From positions 1 through 64,000 of the forward strand of contig CACNSC010000001.1 in the NCBI GenBank assembly GCA_902623005.1: a stretch of 64,000 bases of DNA. The letters run 5' to 3'. Positions 35,798 through 45,204 of this stretch are shown in pieces (position 1 is the stretch's first letter; every line of letters starts with the position of its first letter). The notes below the pieces were generated by a model. That model made no database searches. It had not been told where the DNA came from and saw nothing but the letters and a program-made list of their open reading frames with translations. The translations under genes and the position numbers were made by a program. This DNA comes from an uncultured Coxiella sp. (GTDB lineage Bacteria > Pseudomonadota > Gammaproteobacteria > Coxiellales > Coxiellaceae).

Positions 35798-36994
35798 ATG
35801 AATAAATCTTCTCAAATTATGATAATTGGTAGTGGAATATTAGGATTAACTATCGCAAAAGAATTAGTTGAAAAAGGGTTTGATAATATTTTGATTCTTG
35901 AAAAAGATATTGCGTGTGGTAAACATGCCTCAGGAAGAAATAGTGGTGTTTTACATGCTGGAATATACTATGCAAACGATTCGTTAAAAGCAGAGTTCTG
36001 TCTGAAAGGTAACCGAATGATGCAAGAATATTGTTCGAACAATAATTTACCTATTTATCAAAGTGGAAAAGCAATAGTCGTAAAAAACTCATCTGAGCTT
36101 GAAACATTAGATGAGCTACACAGACGAGCGATTGCAAATGGCGCAAATGTTGAGCTGATTTCAAAAAATGCCCTTAAGAAAAAAGAGCCTTATGCTAAAA
36201 CTTTTGATACTGCCTTATGGTCTAATAGTACGGCAGTAGTTGACCCAAAGCTAATCCTAATGAAACTTGAGCAAGATTTAAAAGATTCTGGCCGTGTCCG
36301 CTTTCTTTTTAATTGTTCATTTAAAGCGCTGCATGATGATAATACTGCCGTGACATCGCAAGGTAAGATGAAGTTTGATTATCTTATTAATGTCGCTGGA
36401 GCATATGCTGACAAAGTAATGCATGCCTTTGGTCTCGGGCATCATTTGAGTTTACTGCCATTTAAAGGTGTGTATATGAAGCTCAAGCCTAGTTATGCAA
36501 AAATTGTGAATGGTAATATTTATCCAGTTCCGAATATTAAAAACCCATTCCTCGGTGTTCACTTTACTAAAAGTATTGCTGGTGATGCCTATGTAGGACC
36601 TACTGCTATTCCTGCATTTGGCCGAGAGAACTATGGTATTTTGAGTGGAATTGATAAAGATGTTTTTTCAATTGTTAAAGGCTCTCTCTCACTGTTCATT
36701 AAAAATAAAAAATTCAGAGCCTTAGCATTGGAAGAGCCAAAGAAATATCTAAAATATTATTTCTTTCGTGATGCAAAAAAGTTAGTTGTAGATTTAAAAA
36801 AGGAGTGGCTATTGTCTACATCAAAAGTCGGAATACGTCCACAGCTAGTCAATTGGGATACAGGTGAATTAGAGATGGACTATGTGGTTAAAAATACTAA
36901 AACATCTTGTCATCTCGTTAATGCGATATCGCCAGCATTCACATCATCAATGGCATTAGCCCAGCATATTGTTGATAAGAAGATTCTAAATTAA
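35798..36994 (+). CDS. LhgO-like FAD-dependent oxidase
   Basis: A 398-aa flavoprotein of the DAO family, closest in pattern to L-2-hydroxyglutarate oxidase LhgO. It has the dinucleotide motif IIGSGILGLTIAKELVEKG, the CGKHASGRNSGVLHAGIYY stretch and a C-terminal SKVGIRPQLVNW. LhgO normally oxidises L-2-hydroxyglutarate to 2-oxoglutarate at the membrane. Here the gene sits between rmlA and rmlC with seven-base spacing. It may therefore oxidise a sugar-linked hydroxyl during glycan synthesis, or be a passenger metabolic gene. The coding sequence is AT-rich like its neighbours. The family call is firm; the substrate is not. Confidence 0.8.
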   Translation: MNKSSQIMIIGSGILGLTIAKELVEKGFDNILILEKDIACGKHASGRNSGVLHAGIYYANDSLKAEFCLKGNRMMQEYCSNNNLPIYQSGKAIVVKNSSELETLDELHRRAIANGANVELISKNALKKKEPYAKTFDTALWSNSTAVVDPKLILMKLEQDLKDSGRVRFLFNCSFKALHDDNTAVTSQGKMKFDYLINVAGAYADKVMHAFGLGHHLSLLPFKGVYMKLKPSYAKIVNGNIYPVPNIKNPFLGVHFTKSIAGDAYVGPTAIPAFGRENYGILSGIDKDVFSIVKGSLSLFIKNKKFRALALEEPKKYLKYYFFRDAKKLVVDLKKEWLLSTSKVGIRPQLVNWDTGELEMDYVVKNTKTSCHLVNAISPAFTSSMALAQHIVDKKILN

Positions 36995-37010
36995 TTTAAA
37001 GTGTAATATA

Positions 37011-37019
37011 GGGGGGGGG
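37011..37019 (+). promoter_or_regulatory. G9 homopolymer at the rmlC ribosome-binding site
   Basis: Nine consecutive G end one base before the rmlC ATG. No other ribosome-binding sequence is present, so the tract must serve as the Shine-Dalgarno region. Poly-G tracts of this length are prone to slipped-strand length changes, which would alter spacing between the binding site and the start codon. Confidence 0.7.
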
Positions 37020-37020
37020 A

Positions 37021-37587
37021 ATGCCTTTCGAATTTGAGCCATTAGCAATTAAGGATGTTATTCTTATTAAGCCCAAGAGATTTTCTGACGATCGAGGCTT
37101 TTTTATGGAGACATTCAAAAAAAGTGATTTCGAGAAGCACGGGATTAATGTTAACTTTGTGCAAGATAATCATAGCTTGTCGTCTAAGGGAGTGATAAGG
37201 GGCTTACATTTTCAAAAAGATCCAGCTGCTCAAGGTAAATTAGTAAGGGTAGTATTAGGCAGTGTATATGATGTCGCTGTGGATATTCGTGCAGATTCTC
37301 CTACTTATGGGAAATGGGTATCTGCTACTCTATCCAGTGAGAACGGACATATGTTGTGGGTGCCACCTGGGTTTGCACACGGAGTGATGGTTTTAGAGGA
37401 GAATACCCATTTGCTTTATAAAGTTTCAGGTTCAGAATATTCACCAGATGATGAGTGTTGTATTTATTGGGAGGACCCGACAATTGGTGTGACATGGCCC
37501 AATGTAACGGCGACTCTTTCCGAGAAAGATCGCGATGCAATTGCTTTTATTGATTTAGAAAGCCATCTTTCTTGTGAGGAGGTTTAA
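37021..37587 (+). CDS. rmlC: dTDP-4-dehydrorhamnose 3,5-epimerase
   Basis: Cupin-fold epimerase of the dTDP-rhamnose pathway, 188 aa. Conserved parts are FSDDRGFFMETF, FVQDNHSLSSKGVIRGLHFQ with the catalytic His, GKLVRVVLGSVYDVAVDIR, WVPPGFAHGVMVL and a C-terminal WEDPTIGVTWP. The ATG follows a nine-G tract that acts as ribosome site. The gene is followed two bases later by the epimerase/dehydratase. Confidence 0.96.
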   Translation: MPFEFEPLAIKDVILIKPKRFSDDRGFFMETFKKSDFEKHGINVNFVQDNHSLSSKGVIRGLHFQKDPAAQGKLVRVVLGSVYDVAVDIRADSPTYGKWVSATLSSENGHMLWVPPGFAHGVMVLEENTHLLYKVSGSEYSPDDECCIYWEDPTIGVTWPNVTATLSEKDRDAIAFIDLESHLSCEEV

Positions 37588-37589
37588 TA

Positions 37590-38627
37590 ATGAAAACTAT
37601 TCTTGTTACAGGTGCGGGTGGTTACATAGGAAGTGTGTTGGTTCCAAAGTTATTACTAAAAGGCTACCACGTAATTGCTATCGATCGTTTTTTCTTTGGT
37701 AAGGAAAAATTACAAGAACATCCAAATTTGAAATTGATTCAGGAAGATGTCAGAAAGTTAGAGGAAAGTCATTTCTCGAATGTTGATGCGGTTATTGATC
37801 TAGTTGCTATCTCTAATGATCCAGCTGGTGAGCTCTTTTCAGAGGCAACTTGGTCAATCAATTACAAATCAAGAGCAAATACAGCTTCATTAGCAAAGAA
37901 ATCCGGAGTACAGCAGTATATCTTGCCATCAAGCTGTAGTTTATATGGTTTTCAAAGTTCACAGGTCGATGAAACTTCACCGACTAACCCCTTAACTACA
38001 TATGCTAAGGCAAATCAGAAAGCAGAAGTTGAAGTTTTGCCGCTTGCATCTCAGGATTTCACTGTAACGGTCTGCCGCCAAGCGACAGTGTTTGGTGTGA
38101 GTCCTAGAATGCGATTTGATCTAGCTATTAACGGAATGACACATGGTGCGTGGAAAAATCATGAATTGCCTTTGATGAGAGATGGAAGTCAATACAGGCC
38201 AATGGTTCATGTACAAGATACCACTGATGTAATGATTTTGTTGCTGGAATCTCCTCAAGAGAAAATCAACCGAGAGATTTTCAATGTTGGGGGTGAGTCT
38301 AATAATTATCAGCTTGGACCTTTGGCTGAGACAATTTCTAAAGTTGTATCATCATGTTTGTCCAAAGAGGTTAAAATCAACTGGTATGGTGACCCCGATC
38401 ACAGAAGTTATAATGTAAGCTTTGAGAAAATTTATAAAACTTTGGGTTGGCAGCCATCATGGAATGCTGAAAAAGGAGCCAGAGAAATCATTGAGGCCTT
38501 AGAGAAGCAAACAATTAGTTTGGATGATCAAGCAATTACTCTTGATTGGTATAAAAAGATAGAAAAAAATGAGGAATTATTTCTCGATCTAAAAATGTAC
38601 GGTGGCTACGTCAATATCACTTTATAG
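37590..38627 (+). CDS. NAD-dependent nucleotide-sugar epimerase/dehydratase
   Basis: Extended short-chain dehydrogenase, 345 aa, with the Rossmann motif VTGAGGYIGSVLVPKLLLKG, the Ser/Tyr region SSCSLYGFQ and PLTTYAKANQKAE, and C-terminal FNVGGESNNYQLG. The usual catalytic YxxxK reads Y-A-K-A-N, so Lys is absent at the standard place; the Lys two residues after Tyr might substitute, or the enzyme may differ in chemistry. It lies between rmlC and rmlD, where rmlB might be expected, but it lacks RmlB hallmarks and is shorter. It may reduce or epimerise a 4-keto-6-deoxy sugar. Family is firm; substrate unknown. Confidence 0.82.
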   Translation: MKTILVTGAGGYIGSVLVPKLLLKGYHVIAIDRFFFGKEKLQEHPNLKLIQEDVRKLEESHFSNVDAVIDLVAISNDPAGELFSEATWSINYKSRANTASLAKKSGVQQYILPSSCSLYGFQSSQVDETSPTNPLTTYAKANQKAEVEVLPLASQDFTVTVCRQATVFGVSPRMRFDLAINGMTHGAWKNHELPLMRDGSQYRPMVHVQDTTDVMILLLESPQEKINREIFNVGGESNNYQLGPLAETISKVVSSCLSKEVKINWYGDPDHRSYNVSFEKIYKTLGWQPSWNAEKGAREIIEALEKQTISLDDQAITLDWYKKIEKNEELFLDLKMYGGYVNITL

Positions 38628-38639
38628 GAAAAATATATC

Positions 38640-39518
38640 ATGAAAATAGTTGTGCTTGGTAGCCGTGGTCAGTTAGGTTCAGATCTATGTGACTTATTGA
38701 AATCTTACTCTGATTCTGTTCAGCTGAAGCAGTTTACACGAAATGATATTGATATTTCACAGCTTGACCTGTTGGATGTATCACTAAATGCTTTAGAGTT
38801 CGATGTTCTGGTTAACTGTACTAGTTATCATAAAACTGACGATGTCGAAAAGAATAGCCAGCTTGCATTTCTGGTGAACTCAAAAGCTGTCGAAGTAATG
38901 GCTAAAGCTTGTCAAGGTAAATCTGCACGTTTTGTTCATATCAGTACAGACTATGTTTTTGACGGATCAAAAAAACAGCCGTACATGGAGTATGATAATC
39001 CAGGGCCATTGAATGTTTATGGGGCAAGTAAGTTAATGGGTGAGTCATTAGCTCAACTATACTGCGAAAATACCATTGTACTAAGAGTTGCCTCATTGTT
39101 TGGTAAAAGAGGAGCTAGTGGGAAAGGTGGTAACTTCATAACAACTATTATGAAGCACGCCAGAGAAAAAGGCGAAATATCGGTCGTTAATGATCAGTGG
39201 ATGAGTCCTACGTGGACAGGAGATGTGGCAAAAATGATTTTAGCACTCCTGGAGAAAAATGCCCCTCCAGGCATTTATCACGCCGTAAACTCTAGTGTTG
39301 CTACTTGGTATGATCTAGCAAAATATGCTTGTGAAGTAGTAGGCATAAAAACTAAAATTATTCCCATATCCAGTGATTATTATCCAGTTGTAGCAAAAAG
39401 ACCGCAGTATAGTGCTCTTGATAATATGAAAATATGCAAGCTACTTGGTAAAATTCCTGATTGGCAACAGGCTGTTAAAAATTATATGTTAGATATTGAT
39501 ATTAATGTAGTTAATTAA
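38640..39518 (+). CDS. rmlD: dTDP-4-dehydrorhamnose reductase
   Basis: Last enzyme of dTDP-rhamnose synthesis, an SDR of 292 aa. Key parts are VVLGSRGQLGSDLCDLL (Rossmann), VNCTSYHKTDDVEKNS, HISTDYVFDGSKKQPY and the catalytic YGASKLMGE. C-terminal RPQYSALDNMKI is typical. It ends the rml-type block; about 200 bp of very AT-rich DNA follows before the decayed sulfotransferase. Confidence 0.93.
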   Translation: MKIVVLGSRGQLGSDLCDLLKSYSDSVQLKQFTRNDIDISQLDLLDVSLNALEFDVLVNCTSYHKTDDVEKNSQLAFLVNSKAVEVMAKACQGKSARFVHISTDYVFDGSKKQPYMEYDNPGPLNVYGASKLMGESLAQLYCENTIVLRVASLFGKRGASGKGGNFITTIMKHAREKGEISVVNDQWMSPTWTGDVAKMILALLEKNAPPGIYHAVNSSVATWYDLAKYACEVVGIKTKIIPISSDYYPVVAKRPQYSALDNMKICKLLGKIPDWQQAVKNYMLDIDINVVN

Positions 39519-39714
39519 TTCTTTTAAACTTTTTTTGATTAATGTAGTGATCTCATTTTTTGATATTTGAAATATTTTGTTTATTTATAACTTTGATTAA
39601 TAATTTTTTCTTATTGCGCAGATGCTTTCTCGCGTTAACTAATTTCACAGTTTCTTTTTTAGATTGGCATATTGAAAGATGCTCTTTATAAACTTATCTA
39701 TTATTGAGAGATAA

Positions 39715-40648
39715 ATGATACTAAATACACAAAAAAATTAAACAAAAACATCCGAATACTTTTATAATAGGTGCTCCAAAATGGTGAACAACATCGCTTG
39801 CGCATGCTCTAAAGCAACATCCGGAAGTGTTTTTTTGTCCAATAAAAGAACCTGGGTATTAACCTAGAGATATCGTGACTCTGGGTGAAAAATATCAGTC
39901 GTCATTAGATGAATATATCAAGCTATTCTCTCATGCGGATCTAAATAAGCATTCGATATTGGCTGAAGGATCAACATATACGCTTTACTCGCAAAACGGG
40001 TTAAAAGAAATTCGTGAAACTGTTAGAAATCCAAAAATAATTGTTATGCTTAGAAACCCAATTCACGCTGCCATATCGATGTTCCTGCAAACAAAAAAGG
40101 GTAGTCACCTAGACCCTTGTCTTACGTTTGATGCTGCATGGCTGAAAATGCTTGAAAGAAAAAATACACGAAATACTGACAACTCGCATTTCGCTATAGA
40201 TTACCAGTATGATGAGCTGTTTATGTATGAAAAACATCTAAAGATTTTATTTTCAATTTTTGACAAAAGACAAGTTCATGTTATGCTATTTGATGATTAC
40301 ATTGATTGTACGATTTCTGTTATTAGAGAAATTTTTTTATTTTTAGGAATTGATTTTAGTTTCATTCCAAAAATTACAAACATCAATCAAGCTGGCGTCG
40401 TAAGGTTCCTTTGGTTGAAAAACCAGTTTGATGTTATTGCAAGAAAAACCATTAAAATTAGATCGTATTTAAATCTCAATAATACTGGTATTCTTGAGAA
40501 AATATTTATATCGTCATCAGAGAAGAAAATAAATAAATTCAAGTCAATATCTACATCTACACGTAATAAAATGCTCCAGCATTTTATTCCGGATATCGAG
40601 AAGCTAGAAGTTCTTTTTAGTCACGACTTGTCTCATTGGAAAACTTGA
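39715..40648 (+). pseudogene. Sulfotransferase gene with three lesions
   Basis: A PAPS-dependent sulfotransferase closely related in sequence to the intact gene at 41184. The ATG at 39715 (after GAGAG) enters the right frame only if one A of a seven-A run (39731-39737) is removed. The P-loop then reads NTFIIGAPKW followed by TGA (39785-39787) where the intact copy has PKCGTS. A TAA (39860-39862) interrupts EPGY-PRDI. From 39875 the frame is open for 257 codons, including VMLRNPIHAAISMFLQ and a C-terminal DLSHWK. With the PAPS-binding loop lost, activity is unlikely. The long clean 3' part shows the decay is recent. Confidence 0.85.
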
Positions 40649-41183
40649 TAGCATCGCACAAGATTATCGTTCTAAAGTTGCATTTTTTTCACTAATTAAT
40701 TAACGGAAATAGTTTCTATGAAATAACTAGATAGATAATTATTTAATGTGCTTGGTTTTATCTTTTTTAATTAATTTCTTTATAAGATGGTCAAATTTTA
40801 ATTTTTTATTTCCAATTATAAAGTTATATTGCTCCAATATAATGCTAAGATTCTCATCCTATAAAATTATATTATTCTCACACTGGTGAAGAAGAAATCA
40901 ATAAATCAAGAGTTTTAATGACGCAGCTGTAAAATTATATATAAATCATATTTTTTCTCCATATCAAAGCGGTGATTGGCAGTAGTATATAAAAAAACAT
41001 ATCTACTTCTGTTAAGAGTCAATATCTTATTATACAAGGTAATTACTTGTGAATTATATCTGAGTGGTGGTAATGCTATCACTTCATCTGATTATTTTTA
41101 TTTTGAACAGAATATCTACGTGATATCTTTTGATCCCTATTACAATTTCTTTTATTTCAGATCTCTCATAGGAAAAAAATATT
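40649..41183. other. AT-rich gap between two sulfotransferase genes
   Basis: 535 bp of very AT-rich DNA. A frame of 76 codons (40976-41206) lacks a normal start and ribosome site and reads as low-complexity sequence, so I do not call it. The stretch may contain decayed coding DNA and a promoter for the next gene. Confidence 0.4.
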
Positions 41184-42101
41184 ATGCAAATAAAGAAGCA
41201 TCCTAATACTTTTATTATTGGTGCGCCAAAGTGTGGAACAAGCGCAATATCTTATTTTTTATCACAGCATCCTAATATTTTTTGTCCTGACATAAAAGAG
41301 CCCAGATATTACATCAGGGACATAGTTTCTTATAATCAAATAAGTTTTAAGAGCTATCTGAGGCTGTATTCAAAGGTTGATCATGATCGTCATCGCGTTA
41401 TAGTTGATAATAACGTATTTCTACTTTATTCCGACTACTTTTTAAACAATGTATTTGATCGGGTGGATGATCCGAGGTTTATTGTAATCCTCCGTAATCC
41501 ATTGCACTCAGCCCTTTCTCTTTACCTTCAGTCACAAAAATCCTCAAAAGCTGACTATTGCAGAAATTTTGAAGATGCATGGGAAGAGTTACCCATGAGG
41601 CACTTAGGTAAAAAGGTTCCAAATAATAAGTTCAGAATTAATTATTTGTATGGTGAAGTCTATTTGTATGCAAAGTATCTCTCTAGATTTTATGATAGGG
41701 TCAGCTCTGATGATATTAAAGTTATTCTTTATGAAGATTTATTGAATGATAATAGATCTGTCTATGAGGATATAGTTTCTTGGTTGGATCTTCCTCAATT
41801 TTCAGATGTAAACTATAAGTTAGTAAACCCAACGGCGAGAGTAAAAAATGATCTTTTTTCAACCTTGCTTTGTTCTACTGTGGAATTCCTAGAACCTTTT
41901 TGGCAGAAAACATTAGGACGCATGCTAGGTCCTACAGGGTTCAAACAGCTTTACTTAACCAAACCTTCTAAGAGCGCATTCGATTATTATCAGGATCTTC
42001 CAGCTTCATTGAAACATAAAATGCTTACGTACTTTTGCTCAGATATAGACTCTTTGGGAAATCTTATCGATCGAGATTTGTCTCATTGGAAAAATATCTA
42101 G
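41184..42101 (+). CDS. PAPS-dependent sulfotransferase
   Basis: A 305-aa enzyme that should move sulfate from PAPS to a hydroxyl or amine, probably on a sugar of the surface glycan. The 5'-phosphosulfate loop is NTFIIGAPKCGTSAISYFL (residues about 8-26). The 3'-phosphate-binding motif is FIVILRNPLHSALSLYLQ. A helical middle and a C-terminal LSHWK follow. AGGA precedes the ATG. It is directly followed by the PAPS synthetase, which makes its donor. The family resembles heparan-sulfate/NodH-type carbohydrate sulfotransferases, so an acceptor sugar is the best guess. Its paralog upstream is broken. Confidence 0.88.
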   Translation: MQIKKHPNTFIIGAPKCGTSAISYFLSQHPNIFCPDIKEPRYYIRDIVSYNQISFKSYLRLYSKVDHDRHRVIVDNNVFLLYSDYFLNNVFDRVDDPRFIVILRNPLHSALSLYLQSQKSSKADYCRNFEDAWEELPMRHLGKKVPNNKFRINYLYGEVYLYAKYLSRFYDRVSSDDIKVILYEDLLNDNRSVYEDIVSWLDLPQFSDVNYKLVNPTARVKNDLFSTLLCSTVEFLEPFWQKTLGRMLGPTGFKQLYLTKPSKSAFDYYQDLPASLKHKMLTYFCSDIDSLGNLIDRDLSHWKNI

Positions 42102-42158
42102 CATCAAATCTTAAAAAAACCTTTAAATGAATGTTCTAAATTTTCGAGGAAAATTATT

Positions 42159-43835
42159 ATGCACAAATATACTTTATCAGACCGTCATTTATGTGATATC
42201 GAACTATTACTGAATGGCGGCTTCGCGCCGTTAACTGGCTTTATGAATCAGGCGGATTATGATGCTGTAGTCACATCGATGCGTTTAACAGATGGTTCTG
42301 TCTGGCCGATGCCGATTAATTTAGATGTTACTTCGTCTGTTGCTGAGTCGTGGTCAGTTGGGGATGTAGTGTTGCTGCAAGACAAAGAGTCATTGCCGAT
42401 TGCTGAGCTAACTATCGAAAGCCTATGGGAACCTGATAAGACGTTGGAATGCCAGTCAGTATTTGGTAGCTGTGACACAGCGCATCCAGGCGTTAATTAT
42501 GTTTTAAATTATGCGGGTAGTGTCTACGTCGGTGGTTCCTTAAAGCAAATTAATCTGCCCAAACATTATGACTTCAATCATTTGCGTGCTACACCAAGTG
42601 CTATCAAACAGTATCTGACAGATAACAAAATCACGAAATTAGTCGGCTTTCAAACTCGTAATCCTATGCACCGTGCCCATCAAGAATTAACCTTACGCGC
42701 AGCTCAATCGGTTGGGGCTAGTGTGCTAATTCATCCTGTAGTGGGCATGACCAAGCCTGGTGACATCGATTATGTGACCCGTGTTCGTTGCTATCAACAG
42801 TTACTACAGCATTACCCAGAGGGTCAGGCCATGTTGAGCTTGTTACCACTAGCCATGCGTATGGCGGGTCCTCGAGAAGCACTGTGGCACGCTTTGATTC
42901 GTAAAAATTATGGCTGTACACACTTTATTGTTGGTCGGGATCATGCTGGTCCTGGTAAAGATAGCCAGGGCAACGACTTTTATGGGCCTTACGACGCGCA
43001 AGAGTTAGTGAAGACCTATCAATCAGAAATTGGCATTAACATGGTACCTTTCCAAGAAATGGTGTTTGTTGAAGAGACTCAGCAGTATAGTCCTGTGACT
43101 GATTTAACAGAAGATCAAACACCACTTAGAATCTCTGGTACTGAATTCCGTCACCGTTTACGTACCGATCAGCCCATACCGAGTTGGTTTTCTTACCCAG
43201 AAATTATAGAAGAACTGCGACAGTCTTATCCCGCCAAAGATAAACAAGGATTCACGTTATTCTTTACCGGCTTATCCGGTTCAGGCAAGTCGACCATTGC
43301 TAATGCATTATTAATACGCCTTCGTGAGCTGACTCACAGAACAATAACTCTACTAGATGGTGATATTGTTAGAACTCATCTCTCCAGTGAGCTGGGTTTT
43401 TCAAAGGAACACCGCGATTTAAACATTCAGCGTATCGGTTATGTAGCTTCTGAAATCACCAAGCATCGCGGCATTGCGATTTGTGCCCCCATAGCTCCGT
43501 ATGCATCAACTCGAGCTCGTGTTAAAGAGCTTATTCAGCCGTCAGGTGGTTTTATTGAAATTCATGTTTCTACTTCTCTCGCTATTTGTGAATCTCGCGA
43601 TCCCAAGGGGCTGTATAAAAAAGCTAGAGCGGGTGATATTAAACAATTTACGGGTATCGATGACCCCTATGAAAATCCTGTAGACGCGGACCTGGTGTTA
43701 GATACGGAAAAGCTCACGGTGGAAAACTCGGTTAATACAATCATGCAGTTTTTAGCTGATTCAGGGTATCTTATGAATATTACACTAAGTTCACAGGCTC
43801 TATCTTGTGCTGAAGATCTTATAGAGACGGTATAA
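42159..43835 (+). CDS. Bifunctional ATP sulfurylase / APS kinase (PAPS synthetase)
   Basis: Fused Sat-CysC enzyme of 558 aa that turns sulfate and ATP into PAPS in two steps. The N-terminal sulfurylase (about 1-380) has FQTRNPMHRAHQELTLRA, GRDHAGPGKDSQGNDFYG and ISGTEFRHRLRTD. The C-terminal kinase (about 385-540) has the P-loop FFTGLSGSGKSTIANALL, LDGDIVRTHLSSELGFS and FIEIHVSTSL. No PAPS reductase or sulfite reductase is nearby, so PAPS here probably feeds the sulfotransferase rather than cysteine synthesis. Similar single-chain fusions exist in scattered bacteria. AGGA precedes the ATG. Confidence 0.95.
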   Translation: MHKYTLSDRHLCDIELLLNGGFAPLTGFMNQADYDAVVTSMRLTDGSVWPMPINLDVTSSVAESWSVGDVVLLQDKESLPIAELTIESLWEPDKTLECQSVFGSCDTAHPGVNYVLNYAGSVYVGGSLKQINLPKHYDFNHLRATPSAIKQYLTDNKITKLVGFQTRNPMHRAHQELTLRAAQSVGASVLIHPVVGMTKPGDIDYVTRVRCYQQLLQHYPEGQAMLSLLPLAMRMAGPREALWHALIRKNYGCTHFIVGRDHAGPGKDSQGNDFYGPYDAQELVKTYQSEIGINMVPFQEMVFVEETQQYSPVTDLTEDQTPLRISGTEFRHRLRTDQPIPSWFSYPEIIEELRQSYPAKDKQGFTLFFTGLSGSGKSTIANALLIRLRELTHRTITLLDGDIVRTHLSSELGFSKEHRDLNIQRIGYVASEITKHRGIAICAPIAPYASTRARVKELIQPSGGFIEIHVSTSLAICESRDPKGLYKKARAGDIKQFTGIDDPYENPVDADLVLDTEKLTVENSVNTIMQFLADSGYLMNITLSSQALSCAEDLIETV

Positions 43836-43878
43836 ATGTAGGGAAACAATTACCTATCTTTATCTCCGAAAATTAGCT

Positions 43879-45156
43879 ATGCGTAAACTCCTATCAGATA
43901 CGGTTACTCAGCAAGCACTATTGACACTTGTCGTGCAGTCATTGACAAAAGGGCTACGTGTCCTGGTCTGTATTATCATTGCTCGCTGGGTGTCCATCAA
44001 TGATTTTGCACAATTCATTTTTGGATTTACCATGACAACCATTGGCTGTCGTATTGTCTTATTGGGTGCGCCTCAAGTTCTTTCGCGAGAATGGGGTCGA
44101 TCAGAAGCTCTGCCTGAGCAAAAATACCATGAGTTAATCAACGTCGCTCACTGGTTTTTTACTCGTGGCATATTTTTATCCCTCGTTGGTTTTTTAGGGT
44201 TTTGGGCTATCCATTTTCTCTTTTTGGATAAAAGGCTCGCGTATGTTGATTTAAGTGTCTATTCGTTCTCAATGATACTGCCGCTCTTTATCGTGCAATT
44301 GATTGGAGCAGTATTTACCGCGCAAAAAAAAGTGTGGTTGGGGAGTGTGTTTGAACTATTTTTCAACCTGAGTTTTTTGTTTATTGTTCTCTTGGGGGTC
44401 TTTTTTTCGCTATCACTCTCAGTTGTTTTGGTTGTTCAGAGCATGCTGACGACAATGTTGGGAGCGATGTACTATTGGCTTTATCAAGCTGACTTGCGTT
44501 TGAGGTCTCAAAAGCCAAATGCCTCTATACCAGGATTTTTAGCGCTTCAGCTTGGTGGAGTGTTGTTTTCTTTAGTGGATGTGGTGGTGTTAAGAATACT
44601 ATCGACAGCCGATCAGTTAGCGCATTATTCTGTTGCTTTACAAATCAATACCCTGGTGGTATTTGGCCTTATGGCACTCAATCAGAATATTTTTTCCAGA
44701 TTAGCGCAAGATATTAAGCAATTAGATCGTAAGGCATTGCAGGCTAAGCTGAATCACTATGCTAAAATCACTGCTATGCTTTCTAGTGTGTTCTTTATTG
44801 CGATCATTATTCTAGGTTATCCCATATTGTTATTTTATGGTCCTGCTTATACGGATGCGTATCTAGCTTTAGTGGTTCTTGCGATAGGGTCACTATTCAA
44901 TGCTTTAAGTGGCAGCACGGGTATGATTTTAACGATGTCGGGACAAGAGCGGTATACTGCAAAAGTATTTTGGTTTGCTCTGGCTGTGAATCTCATCATG
45001 TGTCTATGTTTGGTTAAGCCATTTGGCGCTGTGGGTGTCGCGATATCCGTTGCATTATCGACCTTTCTTTGGAATGGCATTATGTTAGTTAAAATACATC
45101 GAACCATGGGCTTGAATCCAACGATATTTAAATTGAATGGCTCGCTCAATGCTTAA
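43879..45156 (+). CDS. wzx: Wzx-like lipid-linked oligosaccharide flippase
   Basis: A 425-aa polytopic protein of the MOP superfamily with about twelve membrane segments and a basic N-terminus (MRKLLSDTVTQQALLTLVVQ). LRVLVCIIIARWVSINDFAQFIFG, PQVLSREWGR and GLMALNQNIFSRLAQDI resemble polysaccharide-exporter (Wzx/RfbX) proteins. It would turn the undecaprenyl-linked repeat unit across the inner membrane for polymerisation. Its place between PAPS synthetase and cysQ shows that the sulfation genes are woven into the glycan cluster. Confidence 0.85.
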   Translation: MRKLLSDTVTQQALLTLVVQSLTKGLRVLVCIIIARWVSINDFAQFIFGFTMTTIGCRIVLLGAPQVLSREWGRSEALPEQKYHELINVAHWFFTRGIFLSLVGFLGFWAIHFLFLDKRLAYVDLSVYSFSMILPLFIVQLIGAVFTAQKKVWLGSVFELFFNLSFLFIVLLGVFFSLSLSVVLVVQSMLTTMLGAMYYWLYQADLRLRSQKPNASIPGFLALQLGGVLFSLVDVVVLRILSTADQLAHYSVALQINTLVVFGLMALNQNIFSRLAQDIKQLDRKALQAKLNHYAKITAMLSSVFFIAIIILGYPILLFYGPAYTDAYLALVVLAIGSLFNALSGSTGMILTMSGQERYTAKVFWFALAVNLIMCLCLVKPFGAVGVAISVALSTFLWNGIMLVKIHRTMGLNPTIFKLNGSLNA

Positions 45157-45204
45157 ACGCATTGCTCTGTCTAGTATAGGTGTTTACAGTGAGGAATTTT
45201 TGAA

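Noticed and set aside
40976-41206. 76-codon open frame between the sulfotransferase genes
   Set aside because: It has no normal start codon or ribosome site, is low in complexity and ends inside the next real gene. AT-rich DNA of this length gives such frames by chance.
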